NCBI GenBank assembly: GCA_030670615.1
Contig: DAOVBJ010000001.1
Coordinates: forward strand, 1-30,763
Source: Candidatus Bathyarchaeota archaeon
GTDB taxonomy: Archaea > Thermoproteota > Bathyarchaeia > RBG-16-48-13 > GCA-020355125
Length of the DNA stretch: 30,763 nt
Reading direction: 5' to 3'
Shown here: piece after piece, positions 16,094 to 24,616 of the stretch
Numbering within the stretch: position 1 is the first letter of the stretch
Layout: each line of letters begins with the position of its first letter
Program-made: the position numbers and the translations under genes
The notes under the pieces: generated by a model
Databases searched by the model: none
Told to the model about the DNA's origin: nothing
The model's input: the letters and a program-made list of their open reading frames with translations, nothing else

Positions 16094-16331
16094 GTGTTCC
16101 CTCTCGCTGATGAGGACTTAGCTCTCTACACGGCAGTCCTCAACGCCTTACAAGCTGTAGTAAATATCAATGCGGCTTATTGGGTAGTATATACTTCGCT
16201 CCTCGTCGATGCAATTAAGGATGTGTACAGCAACGAAAACGACAACAATCGGTGGAGGGTGTACGCTATAAATGGAGTACACGCCTATATAAGTGCAGAC
16301 CAATATACCTTAAGGATGGAGATCAGTTCGA
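16094..16331 (+). pseudogene. Possible gene remnant upstream of the DUF4443 gene
   Basis: An open frame from GTG at 16094 reads as plausible protein (LALYTAVLNALQAVV, RWRVYAINGVHAYISADQYT) up to about residue 80. It then continues into the DUF4443 gene in a different frame, where its sequence becomes arginine- and proline-rich and non-protein-like. The first 80 codons may therefore be the start of a gene truncated by the DUF4443 gene or by its arrival. I do not recognise the family. The TATA box of the downstream gene lies inside this stretch. Confidence 0.3.
16286..16293 (+). promoter_or_regulatory. TATA box for the DUF4443 gene
   Basis: TATATAAG is close to the archaeal consensus and predicts a start near 16315, giving a leader of about 15-20 bases that still holds the GGAGATCA ribosome-binding sequence only in part. 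Confidence 0.4.
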
Positions 16332-16976
16332 GTGGACGTATCAAAAGTATTGATCCCGACACACCGCTCCAGACGAATTCGGAGTCGAGGGACAACGAGA
16401 TCCGATATCAAGGAGCTTCTACTGCTATTAATTGTCGACCGAGAGGGGCCCATAGGACGTTATCGCCTCAAAGATATGCTCGGTCTCTCAGGCCACGAGG
16501 GATCGGTGCGGCAGATGCTGGTCAACCTCCAGAGCCAAGGCTATCTTGCAGCAAGTCGATCTGGATGCACTCTCACCCCCACGGGAACAACGTTCTTAGA
16601 GGCATGTTTGACTTCCAAACACATAGCAGCCATCAAAAGGGTTGGTGCTCAACTCTTAACAGTGGGTCCCGTGACCCTCGGCGTCCACCTCCAGAATAAG
16701 GCTGACCACATCGAATCTGCCATGAGCCTTCGTGATTTAGCCGTTAGAGGTGGAGCGACGGGAGCGACGATCCTTCTCTTCAAAGAAGGAGTGTTAAGCA
16801 TCCCCTCTGTTCATCCAGATTTTCTGTCCGAGCACCCTAACCTAATCAAGGAACTCCAAGAAACCTTCACCTTGGAAGAGGATGATGTCATCGCTCTTAT
16901 CTCAGCCGAAGACGAGTGGATAGGCGTTGAAGCAGCAATAACCCTCGCCGACGCTCTCTCCGGGAGCAAACGTTAA
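16332..16976 (+). CDS. DUF4443 winged-helix transcription regulator
   Basis: The 214-residue protein has an N-terminal winged helix at residues about 25-90 with the diagnostic DREGPIGRYRLKDMLGLSG and SGCTLTPTGTTFLE segments. A C-terminal ligand-type domain of about 110 residues follows (GPVTLGVHLQ, AVRGGATGATILLFKEG). DUF4443 proteins are archaeal, cytoplasmic and presumed to regulate transcription. The start is GTG at 16332 with GGAGATCA about ten bases upstream; there is no in-frame ATG nearby. It stands alone between the transporter operon and the NFACT gene, so its target is not evident. The palindrome at 15751 is a nearby candidate. Confidence 0.75.
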   Translation: MDVSKVLIPTHRSRRIRSRGTTRSDIKELLLLLIVDREGPIGRYRLKDMLGLSGHEGSVRQMLVNLQSQGYLAASRSGCTLTPTGTTFLEACLTSKHIAAIKRVGAQLLTVGPVTLGVHLQNKADHIESAMSLRDLAVRGGATGATILLFKEGVLSIPSVHPDFLSEHPNLIKELQETFTLEEDDVIALISAEDEWIGVEAAITLADALSGSKR

Positions 16977-17085
16977 TTCCCACTATTCGTCATCCTAAAC
17001 AACCCTGCCAGCCTCAGAAAATTGGGGGCTCCCGAATTCGAAGGGTTTCACATAAACTTTGTAAACGTCAACATTATTAATTTGC

Positions 17086-17106
17086 TTTACCTAAAGCAGA
17101 GGTAAA
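17086..17106. promoter_or_regulatory. Inverted repeat upstream of NFACT gene
   Basis: TTTACCT (17086-17092) and AGGTAAA (17100-17106) form a perfect 7-base inverted repeat with a 7-base spacer. GCTTTA/TAAAGC overlaps it as a second one. It lies about 40 bases before the NFACT start and could be an operator or the foot of a small hairpin. Confidence 0.3.
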
Positions 17107-17144
17107 TTGAACGGGTTTTTCTCTTCCTCAGGAGAACATCGACT

Positions 17145-19142
17145 TTGAGCGCTTTGAAACCAAAAGAGAGCATGTCCAGCTTTGATTTAGCCACAGTCGT
17201 CAGAGAGTTGAGAGATATAATTGTTGGCTTTAGGATTGATAATATCTATCAAACAAGTCCGCTAACGTTTCTCCTGGCGGTTCACCCCAAAAAAACCCTG
17301 CTCATCGAAATTGGACGGCGGCTTCATTTAACGAGATACGTCACGGAAAAGCCGAAGACGCCATCTCAATTCTGCATGCTTCTCAGGAAACACCTCCGAA
17401 GGGGCTTCATCGAAGGGGTGGAAATGCCCGGTTTTGAGCGCGTGATCATTCTCTCTGTTACGTCGAAAGGCGTCTCGTATAAACTCATGTTCGAACTTTT
17501 TGGCAAAGGAAACCTCATCCTGCTAGACAGCAAGGACATGATTCTCTACGCCTCCTCCTATCGTAAAATGCGTGACAGAGACCTCATTCGCGGCGAAGCT
17601 TTTAGGCTGCCGCCTCCTCGTGGACAAGACCCTGCCCAGATCAGCCGACAAGACTTAGAAGCATTGAAGGCATTCAAAGGCGATATCGTGCGAGCCTTAC
17701 CTCGAAGCCTCGCCATCGGGGGCAGATATGCTGAAGAAATCCTGAACCGAGCCCACATTGAAAAGAAGACACTGGCTAACAGCTTAAAAAGCGACGAATT
17801 GGACCGAATCTACAACGAAACAAAAAACTTGGCTTCCACCCTGTCCACCCCCAACCCCCACATAGTCGTCCATGTGGACGGCCGATTTATCGATGTCCTG
17901 CCCTTTCCCCTGACTATTTACCGCGATTACTCGCTTAAAGAATACCCGACGTTCAACGAAGCGGCTGATGACTATTTTACCAGGATGAGCTTTGAGGAGA
18001 AAAAAGGGGACGTCCAGGGGCGGATGTTTCAACGAACTGAAGTTCAACGCAGAATTCTGGATCAACAACGAAAAAGCCTTACGGACTTCGAGCGGATTTC
18101 CATAGAAAAACAGCACATTGGAAACATCATCTATTCCCACGTCCGAGAACTCGAGCTTTTATCACGATTTATCTTGAACGTCAGTAAGACGCGGAAGGGT
18201 AACAATGAACGGTTTTCGGAAGTCAAGAAGAGAGAGTCCGAAACACTTTCCACAGACCTCCTCAAATCCATCGACTTCGAAAGAGGCCGTTACACTGTAG
18301 AACTCGAGGATCTACTGTTTGACTTGAGCTTCCGAAAGAGCGTGTATGAAAATGCCTCCACGAACTATGGGGACGCCAAGAAGGCGCAAGAGAAGATCGA
18401 TGGCGTGAAAGAAGCGATGGCTCGAATCAAGAAGAAGATGAAAGTGCTTGAGCAGCTTGAAGTTCAAACAGAAAACGACTTGGAACAGCCGAAGCAGGAG
18501 CGGAAGCGAAGGTGGTTCGAAAAGTTTCGCTGGACTCATTCTCACGACGGCTTCCTCATCCTTGGGGGACGGGACGCGTCTAGCAACGAACTGCTCATAA
18601 AGAAGCACACGAATCCAGACGACGTAGTCCTCCACGCCGATACTCCCGGAGCCCCCTTCGTCATCATTAAAACAGAGGGCAAAACGCCATCCGAACAGAC
18701 TATCGACGAAGCTGCCAAGTGCGCAGTTTCCTATAGCAGCGCATGGCGAAGCGGGTACACTTCCATGGACGCGTACTGGGTGACACCGAAACAGGTCAGT
18801 AAGACCGCTCCAGCTGGTGAATATCTCACGAGAGGCGCGTTTATGATTTATGGACGTAAAAATTACCTTCGAAACGTCCCTCTTCAACTTTCAATAGGCA
18901 TCCTCCAAGTGAACGACCAATGGATGATTGTGGGCGGGCCACCTTCAGCGATAACGTCGCAGACTAAATACAGCGTGACACTAACGCCCGGAAGAATGAA
19001 AAGTGGTAGACTCGCTAAAGAGCTGCGGCGAATCCTCGCCAACAAGGCCCCCCTCACGTTTCGGAAGACACTTCTCAAGCTACCCCTCGAGGAAATCCAA
19101 CGGTTTATTCCCGCTGGAGGCGGAGCAATCGATAGTAGATAA
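17145..19142 (+). CDS. NFACT-family ribosome quality control protein (Rqc2/RqcH homologue)
   Basis: The 665-residue protein has an NFACT-N domain (SSFDLATVVREL near residue 12) and HhH-like middle segments. Long charged coiled coils follow, with flanks near residues 280-340 and 400-450. The NFACT-R domain begins WFEKFRWTHSHDGFLILGGRDASSNE (about residues 455-560), and the C-terminal part is basic. Homologues bind stalled 60S/50S-tRNA complexes and add alanine or other tails to arrested chains. The usual catalytic Asp-Arg pair appears as Glu98-Arg99 (GFERVI), a conservative change. TTG at 17145 has AGGAGA ten bases upstream; ATG at 17172 is the alternative. The downstream CBS gene starts six bases after its stop. 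Confidence 0.9.
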   Translation: MSALKPKESMSSFDLATVVRELRDIIVGFRIDNIYQTSPLTFLLAVHPKKTLLIEIGRRLHLTRYVTEKPKTPSQFCMLLRKHLRRGFIEGVEMPGFERVIILSVTSKGVSYKLMFELFGKGNLILLDSKDMILYASSYRKMRDRDLIRGEAFRLPPPRGQDPAQISRQDLEALKAFKGDIVRALPRSLAIGGRYAEEILNRAHIEKKTLANSLKSDELDRIYNETKNLASTLSTPNPHIVVHVDGRFIDVLPFPLTIYRDYSLKEYPTFNEAADDYFTRMSFEEKKGDVQGRMFQRTEVQRRILDQQRKSLTDFERISIEKQHIGNIIYSHVRELELLSRFILNVSKTRKGNNERFSEVKKRESETLSTDLLKSIDFERGRYTVELEDLLFDLSFRKSVYENASTNYGDAKKAQEKIDGVKEAMARIKKKMKVLEQLEVQTENDLEQPKQERKRRWFEKFRWTHSHDGFLILGGRDASSNELLIKKHTNPDDVVLHADTPGAPFVIIKTEGKTPSEQTIDEAAKCAVSYSSAWRSGYTSMDAYWVTPKQVSKTAPAGEYLTRGAFMIYGRKNYLRNVPLQLSIGILQVNDQWMIVGGPPSAITSQTKYSVTLTPGRMKSGRLAKELRRILANKAPLTFRKTLLKLPLEEIQRFIPAGGGAIDSR

Positions 19143-19148
19143 CTATAA

Positions 19149-19760
19149 ATGCGAGAAAAAAGTGAGAACATGATTAGGGATGTAGCTATGCTCAACCATG
19201 CGAAGACCGGTGTCCAAGTAAAGGACGTAATGTCCCGTCCCGTGAAGACTGTCTTGGAACATGACTCCGTTGAACAGGCAGCCAAGAAAATGATCGCTAA
19301 CGACTTGGGCAGCATCATTGTCACGGACGCCCAAGGCAATCCCGTTGGCATCATCACGGAACGGGATATTGTCGACCGCGTTGTAGCCGAGAACCGCGTG
19401 CCACGAAAAGTTAAGGCAGAAGCCGCGATGAGTCGCCCCGTCCGTATCACCACTCCCGAAGCCGACATCAAAGAAGCTGCGGAATCTATGAGAGACCACA
19501 ACATTCGACGACTGGCCGTCATGGACGAGGGAAAAATGATTGGCATCGTCTCAAGTAAAGATATCGTAGAAATTACCCCCGCTCTCCTCGAACTGATTTC
19601 TGAAAAGACGAGGATTACCCATCAGCAGTTAATGCCCTCTCGAAGAGTTTTCACCTCCACCGGATATTGCGATCATTGCCGACAATGGTCAGACACCCTC
19701 ATGGAAGTAAGCGGCAACTTCATCTGCGAGGAATGTCAAGTTGACCTCGAGTCGGAATAA
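19149..19760 (+). CDS. CBS-pair protein with C-terminal zinc ribbon
   Basis: The 203-residue protein holds two CBS motifs: residues about 20-75 (VKDVMSRPVKTVLEHDSVEQAAKKM...GNPVGIITERDIVDRV) and about 85-150 (AAMSRPVRITTPEADIKEAAESM...GIVSSKDIVE). A four-cysteine zinc ribbon follows, CDHC...CEEC, near residues 170-195. CBS pairs bind adenine nucleotides and act as energy or redox sensors; the ribbon may contact protein or RNA. ATG at 19149 lacks a ribosome-binding site, and ATG at 19170 is an alternative start. It follows the NFACT gene by six bases, so it is probably co-transcribed with it. Confidence 0.85.
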   Translation: MREKSENMIRDVAMLNHAKTGVQVKDVMSRPVKTVLEHDSVEQAAKKMIANDLGSIIVTDAQGNPVGIITERDIVDRVVAENRVPRKVKAEAAMSRPVRITTPEADIKEAAESMRDHNIRRLAVMDEGKMIGIVSSKDIVEITPALLELISEKTRITHQQLMPSRRVFTSTGYCDHCRQWSDTLMEVSGNFICEECQVDLESE

Positions 19761-19805
19761 AATCGTCACTTTTCCTTCGGCTATACATCGCGTATCCTCC
19801 TAAAT

Positions 19806-21176
19806 ATGGGCTGTGATCACACATTGATCGACTTGGCACTCGTTAACGCCAGGATTCTCACCGATCATGGACTTATCAAGGGTGGAATCGCCATTAATGA
19901 TGGGAAAATCTGCTCCATCGACCCAGAAGAGCACTTGCCAAAGGCCTTCACAACCATCAACATGCAGGGCAACCTCGTGTTACCCGGCCTGATCGACGTG
20001 CACACTCATCTGCGAGACCTCAACTTGGAACATAAAGAGGATTTCTATTCAGGAACCTGTGCTGCCCTCGCCGGCGGATTCACAACGGTTTTAGATATGC
20101 CCAACACTGTGCCCCTAACTGATAGCGCTCTTCGTCTACAAGCGAAAATGGCGGTAGCCAGCGGGAGGATCGTAGCAAACACGGGGTTCTACACCTGTCT
20201 TCCAGCCGAGGTGACGGAGTTGAAACGGTTAAAAGACCTTGGTGCGATGGGTTGTAAAGTTTATCTCCATAACCCACATACCATGTTGGATGTTGACGAC
20301 GACAACGTCCTCCTTCACACCCTCCAGGTTCTTGAGGACCTTGACATGATTCTCACGATCCACGCAGAAGATCGATATCTAATTGAAGACCTAGTAGCAA
20401 AGTTCCAGGCTGCCGCCACTTCCTCCCCTCGTATTCGTTCAAAGACACATCCACCCCAAGCGGAAGTGAAAGCGGTTCAGCGCGTTCTTTCTCTCATCCG
20501 AGGAAGATGTCCTCGCCTTCATTTCTGCCACATTTCCACTGGGAAGGCCTCATCCCTGATTTCACAGGCGAAGGTCGAAGGATTATCCGTCACCTACGAG
20601 GTTACGCCCCACCACCTCTTTCTCTCTGAAACCCTTTTGGGTAAGGTGGGAAGCTTAGCCTTCGTGGAACCCCCTCTACGACGTTCCACGACGCGACGCG
20701 GTCTCTGGCGCGATCTCCTCACTGGAAGCATTGACGTAGTCGCTAGCGACCACGCGCCACACGCCCTCAAAGAAAAGAGGCATTCAGACTTGTGGGCTGT
20801 CCCCAGCGGCTTTCCAGGTTTAGAAACCACACTACCCCTTCTTCTGACGATGGTTGCTCGGGGTAAGTTATCGCTTGAGCGCCTAGTAGCGGTTCTGGCA
20901 CGAAATCCCGCGCGCATCTTTAGGCTGGATGGGAAGGGGGTCATCGCTGCGGGGTTTGACGCGGATTTGACCGTCGTTGACATGGACAAGGAGTTCATCA
21001 TTGACTCCTCTGCGTTCTATTCAAAAGCAAAATATTCTCCCTTCGATGGCATGAAGGTCGTTGGACAACCGGTCCAAGTGTTTCTCGGAGGAAACCTTGT
21101 CATGGATAAAGGTGAGGTCGTGTCCAAGCCTGGAAGCGGAACGATACTCCGTCCTTCTTTGCCAGCGGTGGGGTGA
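19806..21176 (+). CDS. pyrC: Dihydroorotase
   Basis: The 456-residue protein carries the full set of dihydroorotase metal residues. DVHTHLRD has its histidines at residues 66 and 68. MGCKVYL carries the carbamylated lysine, then IHAED, LHFCHISTG and ASDHAPH with the catalytic Asp. It converts carbamoyl-aspartate to dihydroorotate in pyrimidine synthesis, in the cytoplasm. Length and motif order match the type I (long) class rather than hydantoinases, although those are close relatives. ATG at 19806 has no clear ribosome-binding sequence, so it may be translated from a leaderless or coupled message. No other pyr gene is adjacent; its neighbours are RNA- and translation-related. Confidence 0.92.
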   Translation: MGCDHTLIDLALVNARILTDHGLIKGGIAINDGKICSIDPEEHLPKAFTTINMQGNLVLPGLIDVHTHLRDLNLEHKEDFYSGTCAALAGGFTTVLDMPNTVPLTDSALRLQAKMAVASGRIVANTGFYTCLPAEVTELKRLKDLGAMGCKVYLHNPHTMLDVDDDNVLLHTLQVLEDLDMILTIHAEDRYLIEDLVAKFQAAATSSPRIRSKTHPPQAEVKAVQRVLSLIRGRCPRLHFCHISTGKASSLISQAKVEGLSVTYEVTPHHLFLSETLLGKVGSLAFVEPPLRRSTTRRGLWRDLLTGSIDVVASDHAPHALKEKRHSDLWAVPSGFPGLETTLPLLLTMVARGKLSLERLVAVLARNPARIFRLDGKGVIAAGFDADLTVVDMDKEFIIDSSAFYSKAKYSPFDGMKVVGQPVQVFLGGNLVMDKGEVVSKPGSGTILRPSLPAVG

Positions 21177-21180
21177 CATC

Positions 21181-21669
21181 ATGCATTACTTTGTTGTTGA
21201 TAGCATGCTTGGCCGTTTTACTCGTTGGCTTCGGTTGCTTGGATGCGACGTTACGTATTCTAATGACGCTTCTGATGACTGGCTGCTAGCGATCGCGGAG
21301 AAGGAGCTCCGTGTCTTGTTAACTCGGGACTTGGAGCTTTTTCAAAGGGCGAAGACCCGCGGGGTGGACGCGTTCTTTGTCGAGGAAGTGACTACTTCGG
21401 AAAAGATTGCTGCAGTAGCCAGGCGCTATCAGATACGACTCGACTTTGACACATCTCTTTCCCGCTGCCCGACCTGTGGCTCCGCGATTAGGACGGCCGA
21501 AAAATCGGAGGTATCAGGAAAAGTTCCTGAGGGAACCTTTGCGCACTACACTGAGTTCTGGATCTGCGTTGGCTGCAGTAAAGTCTACTGGCAGGGAAGT
21601 CACTGGACGAGCATCAGAGAAATCGTGGATAAAGCTAAAAAGCTAGTCATGGAACACAGTAATTCATAG
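21181..21669 (+). CDS. Mut7-C RNase domain protein with zinc ribbon
   Basis: The 162-residue protein opens FVVDSMLGRFTRWLRLLGCDVTY, the signature of the Mut7-C PIN-like nuclease. LLTRDLELFQRAK carries a further acidic residue, and a C-terminal zinc ribbon has CPTC and CVGC. Such proteins are predicted cytoplasmic RNases, common in archaea and of unknown target. A longer frame exists upstream within pyrC, but ATG at 21181 is preceded by GGGGTGAC, lies four bases after the pyrC stop, and starts exactly at the conserved domain. Confidence 0.9.
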   Translation: MHYFVVDSMLGRFTRWLRLLGCDVTYSNDASDDWLLAIAEKELRVLLTRDLELFQRAKTRGVDAFFVEEVTTSEKIAAVARRYQIRLDFDTSLSRCPTCGSAIRTAEKSEVSGKVPEGTFAHYTEFWICVGCSKVYWQGSHWTSIREIVDKAKKLVMEHSNS

Positions 21670-21701
21670 GAACGTTTTACGTAAACGCTAGGGTGACGTA
21701 C

Positions 21702-22337
21702 ATGTCTTTCGAATTGACTGATGCTGAGGGACGATTCCTCGTCCAGCTTGCGAGACAATCGATTTCAGCCTTCTTGGACTCGGGTGAGAAAACTCCCGTC
21801 CCTCCGAACATCCCTGTAGTCCTCCGCCAAAAATGCGGGGTCTTCGTAACGCTAAGCGTTATGCATGGCGAGGCGAAAGCCTTGAGAGGCTGTATTGGTT
21901 ATCCGGAGCCCCGACTCCCCCTGGCGGAGGCCACTATTACCTCGGCCATCAACTCGGCCACTGGAGACCCCCGATTTCCCCTTCTGGCAACAGAGGAACT
22001 TGAGCGGGTGGTTATCGAGGTCAGCGTTCTCACGCCACCCACCTTGATCACTGTGAAGACGCCGATGGAGTACGTGACGCAGGTTGAGGTTGGGAAAGAA
22101 GGGTTAATCGTGGAGCGAGGAGTATTCAAGGGATTACTCTTACCCCAGGTTCCAGTTGAATGGGGGTGGAACGTCGAGGAATTTCTGACACACTGCTGTA
22201 TGAAAGCCGGGCTTTCCCCCGACGCGTGGTTGGTTGAGGGAACAAGAATCTACAAGTTTTCGTGTGTTATTGCACGTGAAACCAGTCCTAGCGGGCCTGT
22301 TGAGGTCATCGATATGCGAAACGGTGAACAACCTTAA
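21702..22337 (+). CDS. AMMECR1-domain protein
   Basis: The 211-residue protein has the invariant AMMECR1 motif LRGCIGYPEP near residues 66-75. It also has the conserved GDPRFPLL and VEVGKEGLIVERG segments and the VPVEWGWNVEEFLTHCCMKAGL block. The family spans all domains. Its biochemical role is unresolved, though in prokaryotes it is often next to MEMO and radical-SAM AmmE genes, which are absent here. A GTG at 21693 extends the frame by three codons, but it lies inside the ribosome-binding sequence GGGTGA, so ATG at 21702 is chosen. It is the last gene of the compact rightward block. Confidence 0.92.
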   Translation: MSFELTDAEGRFLVQLARQSISAFLDSGEKTPVPPNIPVVLRQKCGVFVTLSVMHGEAKALRGCIGYPEPRLPLAEATITSAINSATGDPRFPLLATEELERVVIEVSVLTPPTLITVKTPMEYVTQVEVGKEGLIVERGVFKGLLLPQVPVEWGWNVEEFLTHCCMKAGLSPDAWLVEGTRIYKFSCVIARETSPSGPVEVIDMRNGEQP

Positions 22338-22368
22338 AACCCTTTTTCTTAACTGGAAGAGATCGGAT

Positions 22369-22376
22369 CTAGCTAG
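22369..22376. repeat. CTAGCTAG motif, copy 2
   Basis: Reads CTAGCTAG, 31 bases after the AMMECR1 stop. The homology of the 2-hydroxyacid dehydrogenase remnant begins within about 15 bases of it. Confidence 0.5.
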
Positions 22377-22391
22377 AAGGAAACTATAAAA

Positions 22392-22547
22392 CCAGAAAAC
22401 CCTCTCCTTAAATTAGATAATGTAGTTCTCACACTCCACATTGGTGCTGGAACAAAAGACTGTGGAGAATGTGTTGTGATGACTGTTGTGGAAAACACCA
22501 TCAATGTTCTTAAAGACATGAAGCCTATGTATTCGGTTACTGCCTAA
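22392..22547 (+). pseudogene. C-terminal remnant of a D-2-hydroxyacid dehydrogenase
   Basis: The frame reads PENPLLKLDNVVLTLHIGAG, then TKDCGECVVMTVVENTINVL, and ends at TAA 22545-22547. This is the C-terminal end of the glyoxylate/phosphoglycerate dehydrogenase family, whose norm is LDNVVLTPHIG with the catalytic His; here the preceding Pro has become Leu. Only about 51 of the usual 310-330 residues remain and no start codon is available. The break lies just after a CTAGCTAG motif. The rest of the gap to 22693 shows no gene; a T-rich stretch after AMMECR1 may act as terminator. Confidence 0.7.
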
Positions 22548-22693
22548 AATTTTTCTTAGATATTTTGAAGCTGTATTCGATTTTCCTATGATTCGGAAAC
22601 GTTGTCTTTGACCATGATATGGGTTTTTAGGTCTTTATCTATAGTCGTAACACATATATTCAGTTATGGGAGAGACTTCTATGGGTTTGTATT

Positions 22694-23674
22694 ATGGTAA
22701 ATTTGTTAGATCCCCTAATAATAAAGGGACTTAAACTTAAGAACAGACTCGTCATGCCACCGATTGGAACCGACTTGGCAACAAACAAAGGAGAAGTGAC
22801 GGAGAAACACCTATCTTCTTATGAGCCTAGAGCAAGGGGGATGGGTCTCGTTATAGTTGAGCACACCTATGTTGACTTTGGTGGCAGATTCACAGCTACA
22901 CAACTCGGTATTCATAATGATAGCCTCATTCCAGGCCTTAAAAAACTAGTTGAAGTCATCCATGTGTCAGGCGCAGCAGCAGCCATACAGCTCAATCACT
23001 CAGGAGGTAAATGTGTTGAATCCGTCTGTGGTATGCAGTCAGTCGGTCCTTCTTCAATTAAGTATTGGAAGGAGCCTACAAGAGGACTTGACATCTCTGA
23101 GATCAACGATTTAGTCCATAAATTTGGCGATGGCGCTGCTCGAGCCGTTGTGGCTGGGTTTGATGCAGTGGAGATCCATGCAGCTCATGGCTTTCTATTG
23201 AATGAGTTTACCTCACCTCTGACGAATAAGAGGACTGATCTGTATGGTGGGAGCTTGGAGAACCGTTTCCGTTTTGCTTTAGAGGTGATTAGAGAAGTGA
23301 GGTCAAGGGTTGGTGACAACTTCCCTCTCCTCTTCCGTTTAGGAGCAGATGACTTCACATCAGGAGGCTTAACCATCACAGAGAGTAAGAAGATAGCGCC
23401 TTTTATCGTTGAAGAGGGGATCGATATCATGGATATATCTAGCGGAATCTGTGGTATTTATCACCCCACGAATAAGAAGCCAGGTTTCTTCGTCCAAATG
23501 GCAGAAGAGATAAAGAATGTAATCTCCGCCCCAGTTATTGGTGTGGGAGGAATAACCACAGTTGAACTTGCAAATAGATTTGTCTGCGAGGAGAAGGTGG
23601 ATCTAGTTGCTATTGGAAGGGCTTTGATGAAGGACCCTGAATGGGGAGTTAAAGCCATGAAGGCACTCAAGTAA
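22694..23674 (+). CDS. Old-yellow-enzyme family NADH:flavin oxidoreductase
   Basis: The 326-residue protein is a single FMN-binding TIM barrel: LKLKNRLVMPPIGT at the start, QLNHSGGK, and GFDAVEIHAAHGFLLNEFTSPLTNKR. The paired DLYGGSLENRFRF motif follows, and the phosphate-binding VIGVGGITT with VDLVAIGRALMKDP comes near the end. It lacks the C-terminal Fe-S/FAD-NADH halves of 2,4-dienoyl-CoA reductase-type enzymes, so it is the short form that reduces activated alkenes. ATG at 22694 has no good ribosome-binding site. A TATATTC-like box near 22651-22660 suggests a very short leader. It is lower in G+C to the eye than the 17-22 kb block and stands between motif copies 2 and 3, consistent with recent acquisition. 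Confidence 0.88.
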   Translation: MVNLLDPLIIKGLKLKNRLVMPPIGTDLATNKGEVTEKHLSSYEPRARGMGLVIVEHTYVDFGGRFTATQLGIHNDSLIPGLKKLVEVIHVSGAAAAIQLNHSGGKCVESVCGMQSVGPSSIKYWKEPTRGLDISEINDLVHKFGDGAARAVVAGFDAVEIHAAHGFLLNEFTSPLTNKRTDLYGGSLENRFRFALEVIREVRSRVGDNFPLLFRLGADDFTSGGLTITESKKIAPFIVEEGIDIMDISSGICGIYHPTNKKPGFFVQMAEEIKNVISAPVIGVGGITTVELANRFVCEEKVDLVAIGRALMKDPEWGVKAMKALK

Positions 23675-23723
23675 AAGAGTGTCGATGAGCCTTCATGAGC
23701 ATCATTAATCAAATAATATTATT

Positions 23724-23734
23724 CTAGCTAGCTA
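23724..23734. repeat. CTAGCTAGCTA motif, copy 3
   Basis: Reads CTAGCTAGCTA, 50 bases after the stop of the flavin oxidoreductase gene, and starts a short debris segment that runs to copy 4. Confidence 0.5.
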
Positions 23735-23783
23735 TAGCTGCCGAGAGGATGAGAAGCATCCTGACCAATAAGCCCTAGAAGAA

Positions 23784-23875
23784 TTAACTGCGATAAACCC
23801 CTCCCACAACAGGTTCGCCGATGAATGCTACACCAGCCTTGACAGCAGAACAAACTGAGGACTCCCTAGAAGCTC
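23784..23875 (-). pseudogene. Possible C-terminal gene scrap on the minus strand, unknown family
   Basis: Between two motif copies the minus strand reads RASRESSVCSAVKAGVAFIG then EPVVGGVYRS and a TAA stop at 23784-23786. The composition looks like real protein rather than random sequence, but I do not recognise the family, there is no start, and the piece is only 30 codons long. It abuts motif copy 4 at its 5' edge. Confidence 0.25.
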
Positions 23876-23884
23876 TAGCTAGCT
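23875..23884. repeat. CTAGCTAGCT motif, copy 4
   Basis: Reads CTAGCTAGCT. The thioredoxin-reductase remnant begins within two or three bases of its right edge, and the scrap on the other strand ends at its left edge. Confidence 0.5.
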
Positions 23885-23885
23885 G

Positions 23886-24480
23886 GTGTATCGCCGTCTT
23901 GTAGCGCCTCAGGGAGAGTGCTTTATCAGGAAAGGCATAGGGTTCTGCGCAACATGTGACGTTCCTCTCTATCGCGATAAGAGAGTGGTCGTTGTTGGTG
24001 GAGGCAACTCGGCTTTCTCTGCTGTACTTGACTTAATTTTTCTTCTGAAATTCACCTTATTCATCGCAAAAAAGAGTTCAAAGCAGATGACATATTGGTG
24101 CAAGAAGCCAGTCGAGGTAAAACGTCACTTTTCACACACAAATGGTCGTTCGCATCTTCTTGGGAAAAGACAAACTCACGGGGGTACGACTTGAATCAGT
24201 TGATGGAAAGGAATGGTTCGACTTGAATGTAGATGGGGTGTTTCTGGAAATCGGTCTCGCCCCAAATATAGGACCCTTGAAAGGGTTGGTTGAACTAAAC
24301 AACCGGGGAAAAGTCCAGATGAACACGGATCAATCCATAGCTATGGAAGGTCTCTTCGTAGATGGCGATGTCACCGACATCGAAAAGAAGCAAATATCTA
24401 TAGCAGTCAGTCAAGGGGCCTTACCGACCTTAACAGCCTACAAATATTTGATAGAAAATAGATTAACTAAAACACTATAT
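23886..24480 (+). pseudogene. trxB: Thioredoxin reductase pseudogene (5' truncated, frameshifted)
   Basis: Family sequence is readable across three frames. The first carries YRRLVAPQGECFIRKGIGFC then ATCD, the redox CxxC, and KRVVVVGGGNSAFSAVLDL, the NAD(P)-binding loop. In a second frame near 24074 comes EFKADDILVQEASRGKTSLF. In a third from 24142 come GKDKLTGVRLESVDG, VDGVFLEIGLAPN, GLFVDGDVTD and GALPTLTAYKYL. The N-terminal FAD-binding third (about 100 residues) is missing, so at least two frameshifts plus a 5' truncation disable it. An intact enzyme would be a cytoplasmic FAD disulfide reductase. TAGCTAGC motif copies flank it on both sides, at 23875 and 24486. Confidence 0.85.
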
Positions 24481-24485
24481 CTTCT

Positions 24486-24495
24486 GCTAGCTAGC
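24486..24495. repeat. GCTAGCTAGC motif, copy 5
   Basis: Reads GCTAGCTAGC within 15-20 bases of the point where thioredoxin-reductase homology ends; a perfect 10-base palindrome. Confidence 0.5.
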
Positions 24496-24616
24496 GTCAT
24501 AGAGTTTAGACATTGCTTCTCCAAAAACACTAAAGTTTTAACCTACGGTTTTTAAGGAAAAGCATCTATTGGAGTACTTGAGTGGATGAAGCCTTCGTAG
24601 GGGAATCTGCAATAAC

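Noticed and set aside
16332..16699. Continuation of the 16094 frame across the DUF4443 gene
   Set aside because: In this part the product is rich in Arg, Pro and Ser and looks like an out-of-frame reading of the well-supported regulator gene.
21061..21180. Forty-residue N-terminal extension of the Mut7-C gene
   Set aside because: It overlaps the end of pyrC in another frame and is unconserved in character; the domain and a good ribosome-binding site begin at 21181.
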